Below, one piece after another: positions 35,794 to 44,552 of a DNA stretch of 47,458 bases. How positions within the stretch are numbered: the stretch's first letter is position 1; the number at the start of each line of letters is the position of its first letter. The notes under the pieces are model-generated. The model had not been told where the DNA came from and did not search any database. It saw only the letters and a program-made list of their open reading frames with translations. The stretch comes from Pseudoxanthomonas suwonensis. GTDB taxonomy: Bacteria; Pseudomonadota; Gammaproteobacteria; Xanthomonadales; Xanthomonadaceae. A program made the translations under genes and the position numbers. The stretch is taken from NCBI GenBank assembly GCA_030535605.1, contig JAUNRQ010000010.1, positions 1 to 47,458 of the forward strand, given 5' to 3'.

Positions 35794-36128
35794 TTGCCTT
35801 GCCTGCGCAGTTTCTGGATGCGGTCCCAGGCGGCGTTGATCTCGCCGGCCTTGCGCTCGGCCTGGGCGCGCAGTTCGGGCGCGGCACCGGCCAGGCGGTC
35901 GGGATGGTATTGCGAGATCAGCCGCCGATAAGCCTGCTCGAGCTCGGCGTCGGAGGCCTCGGCGGTCAGTCCGAAGACCCGATAGGGGTTGTCGCGCGGA
36001 CTGCGGAACCAGTCGGCGTCCAGCGCATGGCCGATCAGCAGGCCGATCAGGGCGCCGAGGATCGGATTGGGCCGCAGCAGGATGAACCCGGCGATGACAC
36101 CGAGGATTTTGCCGTAGACGCGCTTCAT
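35790..36128 (-). CDS. Small membrane-anchored DnaJ-domain protein
   Basis: The 112-residue protein has a hydrophobic N-terminal half ([20 protein letters not shown], then [15 protein letters not shown]) followed by a J domain: [20 protein letters not shown] and [13 protein letters not shown] with the HPD tripeptide needed to stimulate Hsp70 ATPase. It resembles DjlA at its ends but lacks the middle TerB-like domain, so it is a short DjlA-like cochaperone. The start codon lies 7 nt after a TACACT box, which suggests a leaderless mRNA. It is followed by rpe with ATGA overlap and diverges from purC. Confidence 0.88.
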   Translation of the reverse strand: MKRVYGKILGVIAGFILLRPNPILGALIGLLIGHALDADWFRSPRDNPYRVFGLTAEASDAELEQAYRRLISQYHPDRLAGAAPELRAQAERKAGEINAAWDRIQKLRRQGK

Positions 36129-36135
36129 GCCCGCC

Positions 36136-36141
36136 AGTGTA
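36136..36141 (-). promoter_or_regulatory. Putative leaderless-type -10 box for DnaJ-domain gene
   Basis: On the minus strand TACACT is followed by 7 nt and then the ATG at 36128. A transcript from such a box would start at or within a base or two of the ATG. Confidence 0.45.
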
Positions 36142-36285
36142 AACGCCGGCCACCGGTGCCGGGGCCGATGGCACCCGGGCGGCGGGCCAATCCCGAGCCG
36201 CGGCAAGGCACGTGGATCGTTGCCCGGGACCATCCCGCGGGCCGGTTCCCGATATAGTGTCCGACCGCCCACGCCATTGCCGCCC

Positions 36286-37182
36286 ATGCCCACCACTCTC
36301 GTGGAATCCAACCTGCCGGGCCTTGTCCTGCTGCACCGAGGCAAGGTGCGTGACGTGTACGACCTCGGCGACGGCCATCTGCTGATGGTCGCCAGCGACC
36401 GGCTGTCGGCCTTCGACGTGGTCCTGCCCGACCCGATCCCCGGCAAGGGCGAAATGCTGACCCAGATCAGCAACTTCTGGTTTGCACGCACCGCCCACAT
36501 CGTCCCGAATCACCTGACCGGGATTCCGGTGGCCGACGTGCTGCCGGCGGGCGTGGATCCGTCGCTGTACGCCAAGCGAGCGGTGGTGACCCGCAAGCTC
36601 AAGCCCTTGCCGGTGGAGGCCATCGCCCGCGGCTACCTGATCGGCAGCGGCTGGAAGGACTACCAGCGCACCGGCCGCGTCAGCGGCATCGCCCTGCCGG
36701 ACGGCCTGCAGCAGGCGCAGCGGCTGGCGCAGCCGATCTTCACCCCCTCGACCAAGGCCGCGGTCGGCGACCACGACGAGAACATCGACTTCGACGCGAT
36801 GGTCCGCAGCATCGGACTGGAACTGGCCGAGCAAGTCCGCGACGCCACCTTGCGCCTGTACGACTTTGCACGCGAGCACGCCGCAGGCCGCGGCATCCTG
36901 CTGGCCGACACCAAGTTCGAGTTCGGGCTGGATGCCGATGGCCGCCTGCAGGTGATGGACGAGATGCTGACGCCGGATTCCAGCCGCTACTGGCCGGCGG
37001 AGGAGTACGAGGTCGGGAGCAGCCCGCCGAGCTACGACAAGCAGATCGTGCGCGACTGGCTGGAGACGCAGGACTGGGACAAGACCGCCCCGGGCCCGCG
37101 GCTGCCGGAGGAAGTGATCGACCGCACCCGCGCCCGCTACGCCGAGGCGCTGTGGAAGCTGGCCGACCTGCGGCTGGACTGA
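36286..37182 (+). CDS. purC: SAICAR synthetase
   Basis: PurC condenses CAIR with aspartate using ATP in de novo purine synthesis. The 298-residue protein is the longer form found in xanthomonads and yeast-like homologues. It shows [20 protein letters not shown] (about 14-33), [40 protein letters not shown], the substrate loop [23 protein letters not shown] and [16 protein letters not shown] 36286 begins [27 protein letters not shown] box lies about 28 bp upstream. It diverges from the DnaJ-domain gene. Confidence 0.96.
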   Translation: MPTTLVESNLPGLVLLHRGKVRDVYDLGDGHLLMVASDRLSAFDVVLPDPIPGKGEMLTQISNFWFARTAHIVPNHLTGIPVADVLPAGVDPSLYAKRAVVTRKLKPLPVEAIARGYLIGSGWKDYQRTGRVSGIALPDGLQQAQRLAQPIFTPSTKAAVGDHDENIDFDAMVRSIGLELAEQVRDATLRLYDFAREHAAGRGILLADTKFEFGLDADGRLQVMDEMLTPDSSRYWPAEEYEVGSSPPSYDKQIVRDWLETQDWDKTAPGPRLPEEVIDRTRARYAEALWKLADLRLD

Positions 37183-37314
37183 TCGCCACGGCGGCTCGAC
37201 ACGGCTGCGCAACTGCAGAGTGCTGACGGCAGGGTTCGCTTGGATCCGTCCTGCGACTTGCGTGCCGCCGTCGGTTTGGGGAGCATGGCAGCGTCACCCA
37301 AGGAATGGCACGCC

Positions 37315-38688
37315 ATGCACAGCCGAGTCAAGATTGTTGCGTTTTTTGCTCTGGGCGCACTGTTTTCGTTGCATGGATTACCTGCCAGCGCGGATCAATC
37401 TGACGGCGCGGCGCGCCGGAACTCATTTGCCGTGGACAGGCGATCAGAGATGTTCCGCTCGGATGACTTCATGACGATGGCCACCAACTGGATCGCACCG
37501 ATCCTGACCAGAACTTACCCGGCAGACGGCATCCCCACCAACGGCATTCTAGGAGGATGGAATACGGCTTGGACAGAACACGCGCACCGCGACCTTTTGG
37601 GAGGAGTGACAGTTTTCTGCGAGCATGCGGGCGGAACAGTCAGGGAGGAACGTAGGGCTCACCCCATGTTGGAGAGCGTAATTCGGACGTCACCCGCGAT
37701 CGCTTGCGTCCGAGGCGACACGGAGCTTGGGACGATCCATCTACAGGACGTGATTGTCGGGGAGAAAGGGGCTGCCGTCCTCTATTTGGCTTGGGCCACT
37801 CCTGTGGTAAACGCGGAGCGGCAGGAGCGGCGTCGAGCCTGGCAAGAGAATTTCGAACGTAGCGAACAAGAGTTAGGTCCCTCGGGTTGGGTGCAAACTC
37901 GCGAGGGACGTCACAGGTTTGTGCGAATCGGAACATTCGAACGTAGACATGTCGTCTACTTTGATGGTATCGACCCGAAAGACCTGGTATCAGTGACTTG
38001 GCTGAGTCAATGCTGTGATGTCCTCCTCAAGCTGCGTGACGGCAGCGAAAGAACCGTCAACGAAGGTCGGATTAGTCGAGTCCTGGCAAGGAACTCCTCT
38101 TCGAGCTACGGGCTCGATGGATTCCCTCTGGTGATTCGTGACACGCGCACACAAACTGATCGGGAGCTCAAATTCCCCAATTACCAAGGCTTGGTGTCAA
38201 TTACTTTCGATCCCGTGTCCGAATGGTCGAAAGCAGGAACGATCAGACCTTCAACGGCGCAAAGGTCTGTTGCCGGCGCGACCTCTCCCTCTCCACCGCC
38301 GATTGCGCCCGCAACACCGCGTCCCGCCACTCAACCCGCGTCGCCTGCCGTTTCGTCGGGCTTTGCGATCGGCACCAGAATTTGCAGGACTGTGATTTCT
38401 TCGGTTGATGTTCCGCTCAATTTTTCCTATCTAGGACGCCGCGCGACTGAAAGACTCCATGGATCGACGACGATTACGGGCTTTGCTGAAGCGTCTGCGC
38501 CACCACGAGTCCAGGTCAGGGTTTCAGGGCTTCGGTTCATGCGCGATCCTAGCCAGCAAACAAGAGCGGAAATCCCCACCAGCAACTCCGGCCAACTCTC
38601 TCTGGACACCTTTGAACTCGATGGGTCAACGCTGCGCGTTGGCTCGATCATCTGGGGGAAAGCCAGCGATTGGACCGACTGCGAGTAG
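37315..38688 (+). CDS. Exported protein of unknown function, atypical composition
   Basis: The 457-residue product starts MHSRVKIVAFFALGALFSLH and is cleaved probably after LPASA, so it should be exported. The mature protein has a N-terminal region (about 30-300), a Pro/Ala-rich linker near 325-355 (SPSPPPIAPATPRPATQPAS), and a C-terminal region with a few Cys. I recognise no domain. The DNA is clearly less GC-rich than the flanks (one 60-base line counts 34 G+C) and uses AT-ending codons more often, which points to acquisition by transfer. AAGGAA lies 9 nt upstream of ATG 37315; a longer frame from 37240 lacks support. It lies between purC and the Mpo1-like gene with no mobility genes beside it. 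Confidence 0.75.
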   Translation: MHSRVKIVAFFALGALFSLHGLPASADQSDGAARRNSFAVDRRSEMFRSDDFMTMATNWIAPILTRTYPADGIPTNGILGGWNTAWTEHAHRDLLGGVTVFCEHAGGTVREERRAHPMLESVIRTSPAIACVRGDTELGTIHLQDVIVGEKGAAVLYLAWATPVVNAERQERRRAWQENFERSEQELGPSGWVQTREGRHRFVRIGTFERRHVVYFDGIDPKDLVSVTWLSQCCDVLLKLRDGSERTVNEGRISRVLARNSSSSYGLDGFPLVIRDTRTQTDRELKFPNYQGLVSITFDPVSEWSKAGTIRPSTAQRSVAGATSPSPPPIAPATPRPATQPASPAVSSGFAIGTRICRTVISSVDVPLNFSYLGRRATERLHGSTTITGFAEASAPPRVQVRVSGLRFMRDPSQQTRAEIPTSNSGQLSLDTFELDGSTLRVGSIIWGKASDWTDCE

Positions 38689-38801
38689 GAATTAGCCAAG
38701 CCTTCCGTGCCCGTTACCCATGAGCGGACCTTGGTCGCGGCGACCCGGTTGGCAGCAAGGTCACCATTTACTCTTGACAGGACCCGCTTGGATGGATCGC
38801 C

Positions 38802-39287
38802 ATGGCCACACCTGAACCTGTTCGCCCCATCGACCGCTGGTTCGACAGCTATTCGTCCGACCATCGCCACCCCGTCAACCAATGGATCCACGTGGTCTGC
38901 GTGCCGCTGATCCTGTGGAGCGTGATCGCGCTGCTGTGGTGCATCCCGGTACCCGAAGGCGGTCTGTTCCGCGATGGCATGTGGGCACTGTTCGCGATGC
39001 TGGCCGCCTGGGTGTTCTATCGGCGCAACTCGCGCCCGATCGCGTTGGGCATGGCCGTGACCTTCCTGCTGATGGCGCTGCTGACCCGCCTGGTGCATGA
39101 CATGCTTGGCCCGCAGGTGCTGCTCTACAGCGCGATCGTGGTGTTCGTGCTGGCGTGGATCGGGCAGTTCGTCGGTCACAAGATCGAGGGTGCCAAGCCC
39201 AGCTTCCTGACCGACATCACCTATTTGCTGATCGGCCCGGCCTGGGTCCTGGCCAAGCTGTATCGGCAGATGGGTTGGCGCTGGTAG
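38802..39287 (+). CDS. Mpo1/DUF962-like membrane protein
   Basis: The 161-residue protein has the N-terminal segment DRWFDSYSSDHRHPVNQWIH, then four hydrophobic stretches, with VVFVLAWIGQFVGHKIEGAK and PSFLTDITYLLIGPAWVLAK near the end. The His residues in DHRHPxN and GH match DUF962 and the yeast Mpo1 family, an iron-dependent 2-hydroxy fatty acid dioxygenase. Whether the bacterial protein oxidises fatty acids is inference from the family. The EamA gene starts 28 bp later on the same strand. Confidence 0.87.
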   Translation: MATPEPVRPIDRWFDSYSSDHRHPVNQWIHVVCVPLILWSVIALLWCIPVPEGGLFRDGMWALFAMLAAWVFYRRNSRPIALGMAVTFLLMALLTRLVHDMLGPQVLLYSAIVVFVLAWIGQFVGHKIEGAKPSFLTDITYLLIGPAWVLAKLYRQMGWRW

Positions 39288-39315
39288 TCGCCGCCCGAAC
39301 CCGGACACGACGACG

Positions 39316-40224
39316 ATGCATTCCCCGCACGGCCTGCATGGCCGCGACCTGCTGCTGGTCATGGTCATCGTGCTGGCCTGGGCCGGCAACTTCCTGACCT
39401 CGGCCTGGGCGCTGCAGGAGATCCCGCCGTTCTTGTTCACGGCCGTGCGCATGGGCTTTCTGGTGTTGTTGCTGCTGCCCTTCCTGCGGCTGCCCCCGGC
39501 CGGACAATGGCGCCGGCTGGCCGCGGTCGCACTGCTCAACGGGGCGTTGCATTTCGGCACCAGCTTCTGGGCGCTGCATGCGGCCGGCAACATCGCCTCG
39601 CCGGCCATCGTCATGCAGAGCTATGTGCCGATGGCGACCGTGCTGGCGTGGTGGTTCCTGGGGGAGCGCTTCGGCTGGCGCACCGGGCTGGCGGTGGTGG
39701 TGAGCTTCGCCGGCGTGATGGTGCTGGGCTTCGACCCGATGGTGCTGGCCGAACCGGCCGCGTTGCTGGTGATGCTGCTGTCGGCGCTGCTGCTGGCGAT
39801 GGGCACGGTGGTCATGCGCGGGCTCAAGGGCGTGGACATGATCACCCAGCAGGGCTGGACCGCGGTGTTGGCGCTGCCGGCATTGCTTGGCCTGAGCTTG
39901 GCACTGGAACCGGGCGGCTTCGATCGGCTGGCCGATGCCAGCTGGGTCGGCTGGGGTGGCGCCGCATACTCCGCGGTGGCTGCCTCGCTGCTCGGCCACG
40001 GCCTGTTCTACGTCCTGGTGCAGCGCCACCCGGTCGCCCAGGTCACGCCGTGGCTGCTGCTGACGCCGGTGCTGGCGATCGGTCTGGGCATCGCCTTCTA
40101 CGGCGACCGTCCGGGCCTGCGGCTGTGGATCGGCGGGGCGATGGTGTTGGGCGGCGTGTTGCTGATCGCCCTGCGCACGTTGGCCAAGGCACGCAGCACG
40201 GTCAGCACGAAGCCGGGGGTGTGA
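39316..40224 (+). CDS. EamA/DMT family transporter
   Basis: The 302-residue inner-membrane protein is made of two EamA repeats of five hydrophobic helices each, starting VMVIVLAWAGNFLTSAWALQ and, in the second half, MGTVVMRGLKGVDM, then LLTPVLAIGLGIAFYGDRPG. The motifs near helix ends (an early Trp-Ala-Gly, and a late YGDRPG segment) fit drug/metabolite or amino acid exporters such as YdcZ-RhaT-EamA. The substrate is unknown. The 3' end overlaps the convergent epimerase gene by 23 bp. Confidence 0.9.
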   Translation: MHSPHGLHGRDLLLVMVIVLAWAGNFLTSAWALQEIPPFLFTAVRMGFLVLLLLPFLRLPPAGQWRRLAAVALLNGALHFGTSFWALHAAGNIASPAIVMQSYVPMATVLAWWFLGERFGWRTGLAVVVSFAGVMVLGFDPMVLAEPAALLVMLLSALLLAMGTVVMRGLKGVDMITQQGWTAVLALPALLGLSLALEPGGFDRLADASWVGWGGAAYSAVAASLLGHGLFYVLVQRHPVAQVTPWLLLTPVLAIGLGIAFYGDRPGLRLWIGGAMVLGGVLLIALRTLAKARSTVSTKPGV

Positions 40225-41071
40225 GCATCGCCAAGGTCGGCGCGAACCGTCGCGGCCGATAGCCCAGGTCGCGCTGCGCGGGGCCGACGTCGAACACCAG
40301 ATCCTCGCGCAAGCGCGCCAACGCCCCGTCACCGAACCCACCGAAGCGCCCGGTGCGGCGGGCCAGCGCGACCACGACCCGGAACACGGTCGGTGGCAGT
40401 CGCAGCAAGCGTGGGCGCGTCGGCAGCGCCTGCAACACGCGCCGGACCATGTCGTCGTACGCCAGCGTTTCGCCACCGGGCAGCGCATACGCCTTGCCGG
40501 CTGCCGCATCACGATTCAGGCAGGCGAGCGCGGCCAGGGCCAGGTCATCCACGTGTACCGGCTGACGCAGGCCGCGTGCATCCCGGGGCAGAACGAAGCA
40601 GCGCATCCGTGTGGCCAGCATGGCGATCCGGGTCAGGGTTGCGTCACGGCCGGCCCCGTAGATCAGGGTCGGACGCAGCACCGTGGCAGCCACGCCGCGA
40701 CGGATGCCCGCGGCGAGCACCGCCGCTTCGCCACCCTGCAGCTTGGCGCTGATCGCCCGCTCGGCCGGATCCACCGAATCGCGTTTGACCAGCAGGCTGG
40801 TCGATCCGAACGCCACCACCCGGCCGAAACGCACGGCGGTCGATCCGATCCACTCGCCGAACAGGTCCAGCGGACCGCAACTGACCACCGCATCGACCCG
40901 TGGCGGCAGCGGCGGCAAGTCGGCGAACCCGCCCTGCAGCCACTCCACCCCCGGCTGCGGCGACTGCCGATGGCGCGACACCGCCAGCACCTGCCACCCC
41001 TGCGCCCGCAGCCGCTGCAACACGGCAGCGCCGACCTGACCGGAGGCACCGAAGAGGAGGGCTGTGGGCAT
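40202..41071 (-). CDS. NAD-dependent epimerase/dehydratase-like protein
   Basis: The 289-residue protein is an atypical (extended) SDR: Rossmann start ALLFGASGQVGAAVLQRLRA with GxxGxxG, a central VAFGSTSLLVKRDSVDP, LRPTLIYGAGRDATLTRIAM, and the C-terminal PVHVDDLALAALACLN typical of epimerase-like or NmrA-like nucleotide-sugar enzymes. The usual Tyr-x-x-x-Lys is not evident, so a catalytic role is uncertain. ATG 41071 is taken; a longer frame to 41344 is pure translation of the purine/pyrimidine repeat. The gene diverges from the universal stress gene across repeat copy 5. Confidence 0.85.
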   Translation of the reverse strand: MPTALLFGASGQVGAAVLQRLRAQGWQVLAVSRHRQSPQPGVEWLQGGFADLPPLPPRVDAVVSCGPLDLFGEWIGSTAVRFGRVVAFGSTSLLVKRDSVDPAERAISAKLQGGEAAVLAAGIRRGVAATVLRPTLIYGAGRDATLTRIAMLATRMRCFVLPRDARGLRQPVHVDDLALAALACLNRDAAAGKAYALPGGETLAYDDMVRRVLQALPTRPRLLRLPPTVFRVVVALARRTGRFGGFGDGALARLREDLVFDVGPAQRDLGYRPRRFAPTLAMLTPPASC

Positions 41072-41076
41072 TTGGG

Positions 41077-41410
41077 GCGAGGAGTGAGCAGGGAGGAGCG
41101 AGGAGTGAGTGGTTGGCCGAAGAACGAGGAACGAGTGAGGCGAGCGAGGAGCGAGGAGCGAGGAAAGTGGAACGAGTGCGTCGGGCGGGATGGTGCGTGA
41201 TCGCATTATGCCGGGGCGGTCACTCCGGACGGACAACAGCGCTCGCCAACGTCCCGCCCTGCCACACCCACGCCTCACGCCTCCCCACATACTCATCGCC
41301 CCGTCTCGCCACTCCCCGCACTCCCTCCTCGCCCTACGCCACACTCACTCCTCGCTACTCCCCACTCCTTACTAGCTACACGCTACCCAACTCGGTCCTC
41401 GCTCCCAGCC
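41077..41410. repeat. GAG/CTC long inverted repeat, copy 5 (longest)
   Basis: This fills almost all of the 386-bp divergent gap between the epimerase and stress-protein genes. The left arm (41077-41178) is purine-rich (GAGGAGTGAGC, GAGCGAGGAGCGAGGAGCG); the right arm (about 41262-41410) is pyrimidine-rich. The apical section is bounded by a perfect stem GGGCGGGA (41183-41190) with TCCCGCCC (41251-41258) and encloses about 60 bp of ordinary sequence with GCATTATG. Both genes' promoters must lie within or beside it. Confidence 0.83.
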
Positions 41411-41457
41411 CCCCGCTCTTCCCCTAGACTTCCCCCAACCCCCGCGACGCCACGACC

Positions 41458-42336
41458 ATGACCGACATCGCCCGTCCCTCTGCCATCCTGCTGGCCACCG
41501 ACCTGTCCGCTCGCTCGGACCGTGCCACCGATCGCGCGCTGCAACTGGCCGCTGATTGGGGTGCGACGCTGGTGGCGCTGACCGTGCTGCCGCAGGAGAA
41601 CAGCTTCTCGCGCACCAACCGCTTTCTCGAGGAAGGCGAGGAGCCCGCCGAGGAAGACAGCCCGGCGGCGATCCTCGAACGTCGCCTGCGCCAGACCATC
41701 GGCGACACCGACGTGCCAGTGCAGGTGCGCATCGGGACCGGCGATGTCGGTGCCAATGCCAAGCGGGTGGCGGAGGAAACCGGCTGCGGGTTGATCGTCA
41801 CCGGCCTGGCCAGCAGCGACGTACGCGGTCAGGCAAGGCTCGGCTCCAGCGTGCTGTGGCTGGTGCGCAATTCCGACATGCCGGTGCTGGTGGTGCACCA
41901 GCGGCCGCGCCAGGCCTATCGCCATATCGCCGTGGCCAGCGACTTTTCCCCGGCTGCCGCCGATGCCCTGCGCCTTGCCGACAGCTGGTGGCCGCAGCGC
42001 GAAGCACTGACCGTGGTGCACGGCTACGACGTCCCCCACAGCGTGATGGCCGCCAACGATGCGCGCCGCAACGAGCTGCTGCAGGTCGCCGCAGCCGATG
42101 CCGACGCCGAAGCGCGCGAGCATCTGCAGGAAGTCCTGCCTGGCCGCGACGACGTCACCGCGCTCACCGCACTGGCCAATCCGGTGCGGCTGGCCCGCCA
42201 TCAGGTCGACCACGGCGGTGCCGAGTTGCTGGTGATGGCTTCCCATGGCCGCAGCCGCCTGATGGACAAGCTGGTCGGGAGCGTCGCCCAGCGGTTGCTG
42301 GAAACCGCCAACACCGACACCCTCGTGGTGCGCTGA
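41458..42336 (+). CDS. Tandem-domain universal stress protein
   Basis: The 292-residue protein has two UspA domains (about 5-148 and 152-292). Domain 1 opens ILLATDLSARSDRATDRALQ and includes GLIVTGLASSDVRGQARLGS; domain 2 opens HIAVASDFSPAAADALRLAD and ends with the nucleotide-binding ASHGRSRLMDKLVGSVAQRL and TLVVR. The second-domain G-2x-G-9x-G-S/T-type pattern is present, so ATP binding is likely. It is a cytoplasmic stress-survival protein of unknown partner. Its upstream region lies in repeat copy 5. Confidence 0.92.
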   Translation: MTDIARPSAILLATDLSARSDRATDRALQLAADWGATLVALTVLPQENSFSRTNRFLEEGEEPAEEDSPAAILERRLRQTIGDTDVPVQVRIGTGDVGANAKRVAEETGCGLIVTGLASSDVRGQARLGSSVLWLVRNSDMPVLVVHQRPRQAYRHIAVASDFSPAAADALRLADSWWPQREALTVVHGYDVPHSVMAANDARRNELLQVAAADADAEAREHLQEVLPGRDDVTALTALANPVRLARHQVDHGGAELLVMASHGRSRLMDKLVGSVAQRLLETANTDTLVVR

Positions 42337-42351
42337 ACGCGCGGCAGCGGC

Positions 42352-42357
42352 TACACT
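42352..42357 (+). promoter_or_regulatory. Putative -10 box for acid phosphatase gene
   Basis: TACACT lies 30 bp before the ATG at 42388. Confidence 0.4.
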
Positions 42358-42387
42358 CGGAGGCCCGACCTTGCAGGACGCCTGCCG

Positions 42388-43473
42388 ATGACGCCGACTT
42401 CCGCCGGCCGCCTGGCCCTCGCCCTGTCCGTGGCCCTCCTGGCCGGACTGTCTGCCTGCAAGCGCAGCGAACATCCTTCCATGCCACCGGTGCCGGAGCC
42501 GCGCGCGGTCACGCCGGAGCCGCCGGCACCTCCCGCCGTACCGGCCGATGACAACCTCAACAGCGTGCTGTGGGTCCAGCGCTCGGCCGAGTACGCGGCC
42601 ATCACCACCAGCCTGTTCCGTGCTGCCGCCGAACGCCTGGAGACGGCGCTGGCGGAGCCGAACTGGGACGCCCTGGTGCCGGACGAGCGCGGCCTGCCGA
42701 CCCCGACTGCCATCCCCGCCGGCACCCCGGCCGACACCGACGCAGCCACCCGGGCCACGACGGACGCCGGTAGTGATGCCGAGGCGGATGCCGAACCGGA
42801 TCAGGAACCGGATGCCGGCGACGACAGCGATCCCACCCCGCCGACCGCCCGCGACCTGACCGGCCTGCCGCCCGCGGTGATCCTGGACATCGACGAAACG
42901 GTCCTCGACAACTCCCCCTACCAGGCGCGGATGGTGCTGGACGGCACCGAGTTCAACGACCTCAGCTGGGACCAGTGGGTGGCCGAGAAGAAGGCCAGGG
43001 CGGTGCCGGGCGTGGTCGATTTCGCCAAGGCCGCCGAAGCCCGTGGCGTGACCCTGCTGTACATCAGCAACCGCGCCGTGCACCTGCGGGAAGCCACCTT
43101 GGCCAACCTGCGCGACGAGGGGCTGCCGGTGAAGGACGACAGCGTGTTCCTGGGCATGGGCCTGACGGTCGAGGGCTGCGAACAGGCACGGGAAAGCGAC
43201 AAGCTCTGCCGGCGCGAACTGGCCGGCCGCAACTACCGTGTGCTGATGCAGTTCGGTGACCAGTTGGGCGACTTCGTGCGCATCCCCGACAACAGCATCC
43301 AGGGGCGTGGCGCGATTCTGGACGAATACCGCGACTGGTTCGGCGAACGCTGGTGGGTGCTGCCCAACCCGACCTACGGCAGTTGGGAACCGGCGGTGTT
43401 CGGCAACGACTGGGCGCAGCCACGCGATGCCCGTCGCCAGGCCAAGCGTCAGGCACTGCAGCCGGCGCGCTGA
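42388..43473 (+). CDS. HAD-family acid phosphatase, lipoprotein e(P4)-like
   Basis: The 361-residue protein is a secreted lipoprotein phosphatase of the 5'-nucleotidase e(P4)/class C type. It starts with a signal peptide ending in a lipobox (AGLSACKRS). The HAD motif 1 nucleophile lies in VILDIDETVLDNSPYQARM near residue 168; motif 2 is in LLYISNRAVH, and later RVLMQFGDQLGDF carries the acidic motif. The relatives remove phosphate from nucleotides outside the cytoplasm. An unusual acidic, low-complexity insert (DTDAATRATTDAGSDAEADA and on to about residue 150) separates the N-terminal part from the HAD core. The next gene follows within 20 bp. Confidence 0.92.
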   Translation: MTPTSAGRLALALSVALLAGLSACKRSEHPSMPPVPEPRAVTPEPPAPPAVPADDNLNSVLWVQRSAEYAAITTSLFRAAAERLETALAEPNWDALVPDERGLPTPTAIPAGTPADTDAATRATTDAGSDAEADAEPDQEPDAGDDSDPTPPTARDLTGLPPAVILDIDETVLDNSPYQARMVLDGTEFNDLSWDQWVAEKKARAVPGVVDFAKAAEARGVTLLYISNRAVHLREATLANLRDEGLPVKDDSVFLGMGLTVEGCEQARESDKLCRRELAGRNYRVLMQFGDQLGDFVRIPDNSIQGRGAILDEYRDWFGERWWVLPNPTYGSWEPAVFGNDWAQPRDARRQAKRQALQPAR

Positions 43474-43492
43474 CGACCGCCGGCTCCCGATC

Positions 43493-44545
43493 ATGGCACC
43501 GCACCTGCCTGCCCTGATGTCCACCGCCTCAGCGCGGCCGTCCGTGCGGATACCGCCGCTGCCTGCAACCAACAATAGTGGCCTGCGCGTGCTGCTGGCC
43601 GGCCTGCTGCTGACGATGGCCGCCTGCAAGCCGGTGGCACCGGAGCCGGCCACGACCCAGGCGCCGCTGCCGACGGTCATCGCCCATGGCGCACCGGACC
43701 CGGTGCAGGCCGTGGTCCTGCCCACCCGCCTGCTGCGCGGCAACGACTACGCCGGCTTCTCCCGCGCCAGCGTCCCGGCCGAGACGCACGCCGCGCTGGA
43801 CGCTGCCTGGCGCGCCGGCAAGACGCGCTGGCCGCTGGACGAGTTGCCGTTCGACGAGCGCGTGCCCGCGTTGCTGGAAGCCCTTTCCGCGACCGGGGCC
43901 GAGCCGGCCATGCAACGGGCCTTCGACCGCCAGTTCGCCGGGGCCGATCGCGAGTTGCACAGCGCCGCCGAGGCGCTGGGCGTGTTCGGCGTGGAATACC
44001 TGCGCACCGGCGAAGGCTTCAGTTCCGCCGAGCGCGCCCACTACACCCAACTGGTGCAGGCGGCCGCGGCCTGGGCCCGGGGCGCACCGCTGGGCGACAA
44101 GGCGCGCGCCCACGCCGCGGTCACCCGCATGGTGCACGCCGCCCGCGGCAGCGGTCTGGTCGACGCCGACAGTTTCGCCCGCTTCGGCATGCTCGACAGC
44201 CTGCAGCGCGTCGGGCCGGTGCTGGCCGCGGCCAAGGCGACGTTGCTCGACTACGGCCTGGACCTGGATGCCTCGCTGGATGCCATGCAGGTGGAACTGG
44301 TGGAAAGCGACGGCGACCGCGCCTTGCTGCGCATGCACTATCCGCTGGGCACGCGCATGATCGACGCCCGGGTCCACGCCGTGCGGGTGGACGGGCGCTG
44401 GTACCTGCAGGACTTCCTCGAACACGCCCGTGCCGCCGCGGCGCTGGCACCGGCGGATGACCCGCCAGCGCCGGCGGCACCGGGCAGCGACGGCGAGCAA
44501 GCTGAACAGCCGCCGCCGCAGGAAGTCGCCAGCGCTTCGGCATAA
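43493..44545 (+). CDS. Hypothetical lipoprotein
   Basis: The 350-residue product (ATG 43493; ATG 43517 is also possible) has a signal segment GLRVLLAGLLLTMAACKPVA with a lipobox MAAC, so it should be a lipid-anchored protein. The mature part is mostly helical (LRGNDYAGFSRASVPAETHA, then WRAGKTRWPLDELPFDERVP and SAAEALGVFGVEYLRTGEGF), ending in a Pro/Ala/Gln-rich tail. No domain name can be supported. It lies between the phosphatase and plsB with close spacing on both sides, so it may be part of one transcript. Confidence 0.72.
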   Translation: MAPHLPALMSTASARPSVRIPPLPATNNSGLRVLLAGLLLTMAACKPVAPEPATTQAPLPTVIAHGAPDPVQAVVLPTRLLRGNDYAGFSRASVPAETHAALDAAWRAGKTRWPLDELPFDERVPALLEALSATGAEPAMQRAFDRQFAGADRELHSAAEALGVFGVEYLRTGEGFSSAERAHYTQLVQAAAAWARGAPLGDKARAHAAVTRMVHAARGSGLVDADSFARFGMLDSLQRVGPVLAAAKATLLDYGLDLDASLDAMQVELVESDGDRALLRMHYPLGTRMIDARVHAVRVDGRWYLQDFLEHARAAAALAPADDPPAPAAPGSDGEQAEQPPPQEVASASA

Positions 44546-44546
44546 T
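44541..44546 (+). promoter_or_regulatory. Putative leaderless-type -10 box for plsB
   Basis: CATAAT ends 6 nt before the plsB ATG and overlaps the stop of the preceding lipoprotein gene. A transcript from this box would begin at or near the ATG. Confidence 0.4.
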
Positions 44547-44552
44547 GGGCGG

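Noticed and set aside
41072..41344. N-terminal extension of the epimerase-like protein through the repeat
   Set aside because: The translation is Ser/Leu/His/Pro low complexity from the repeat; the Rossmann motif begins right at ATG 41071.
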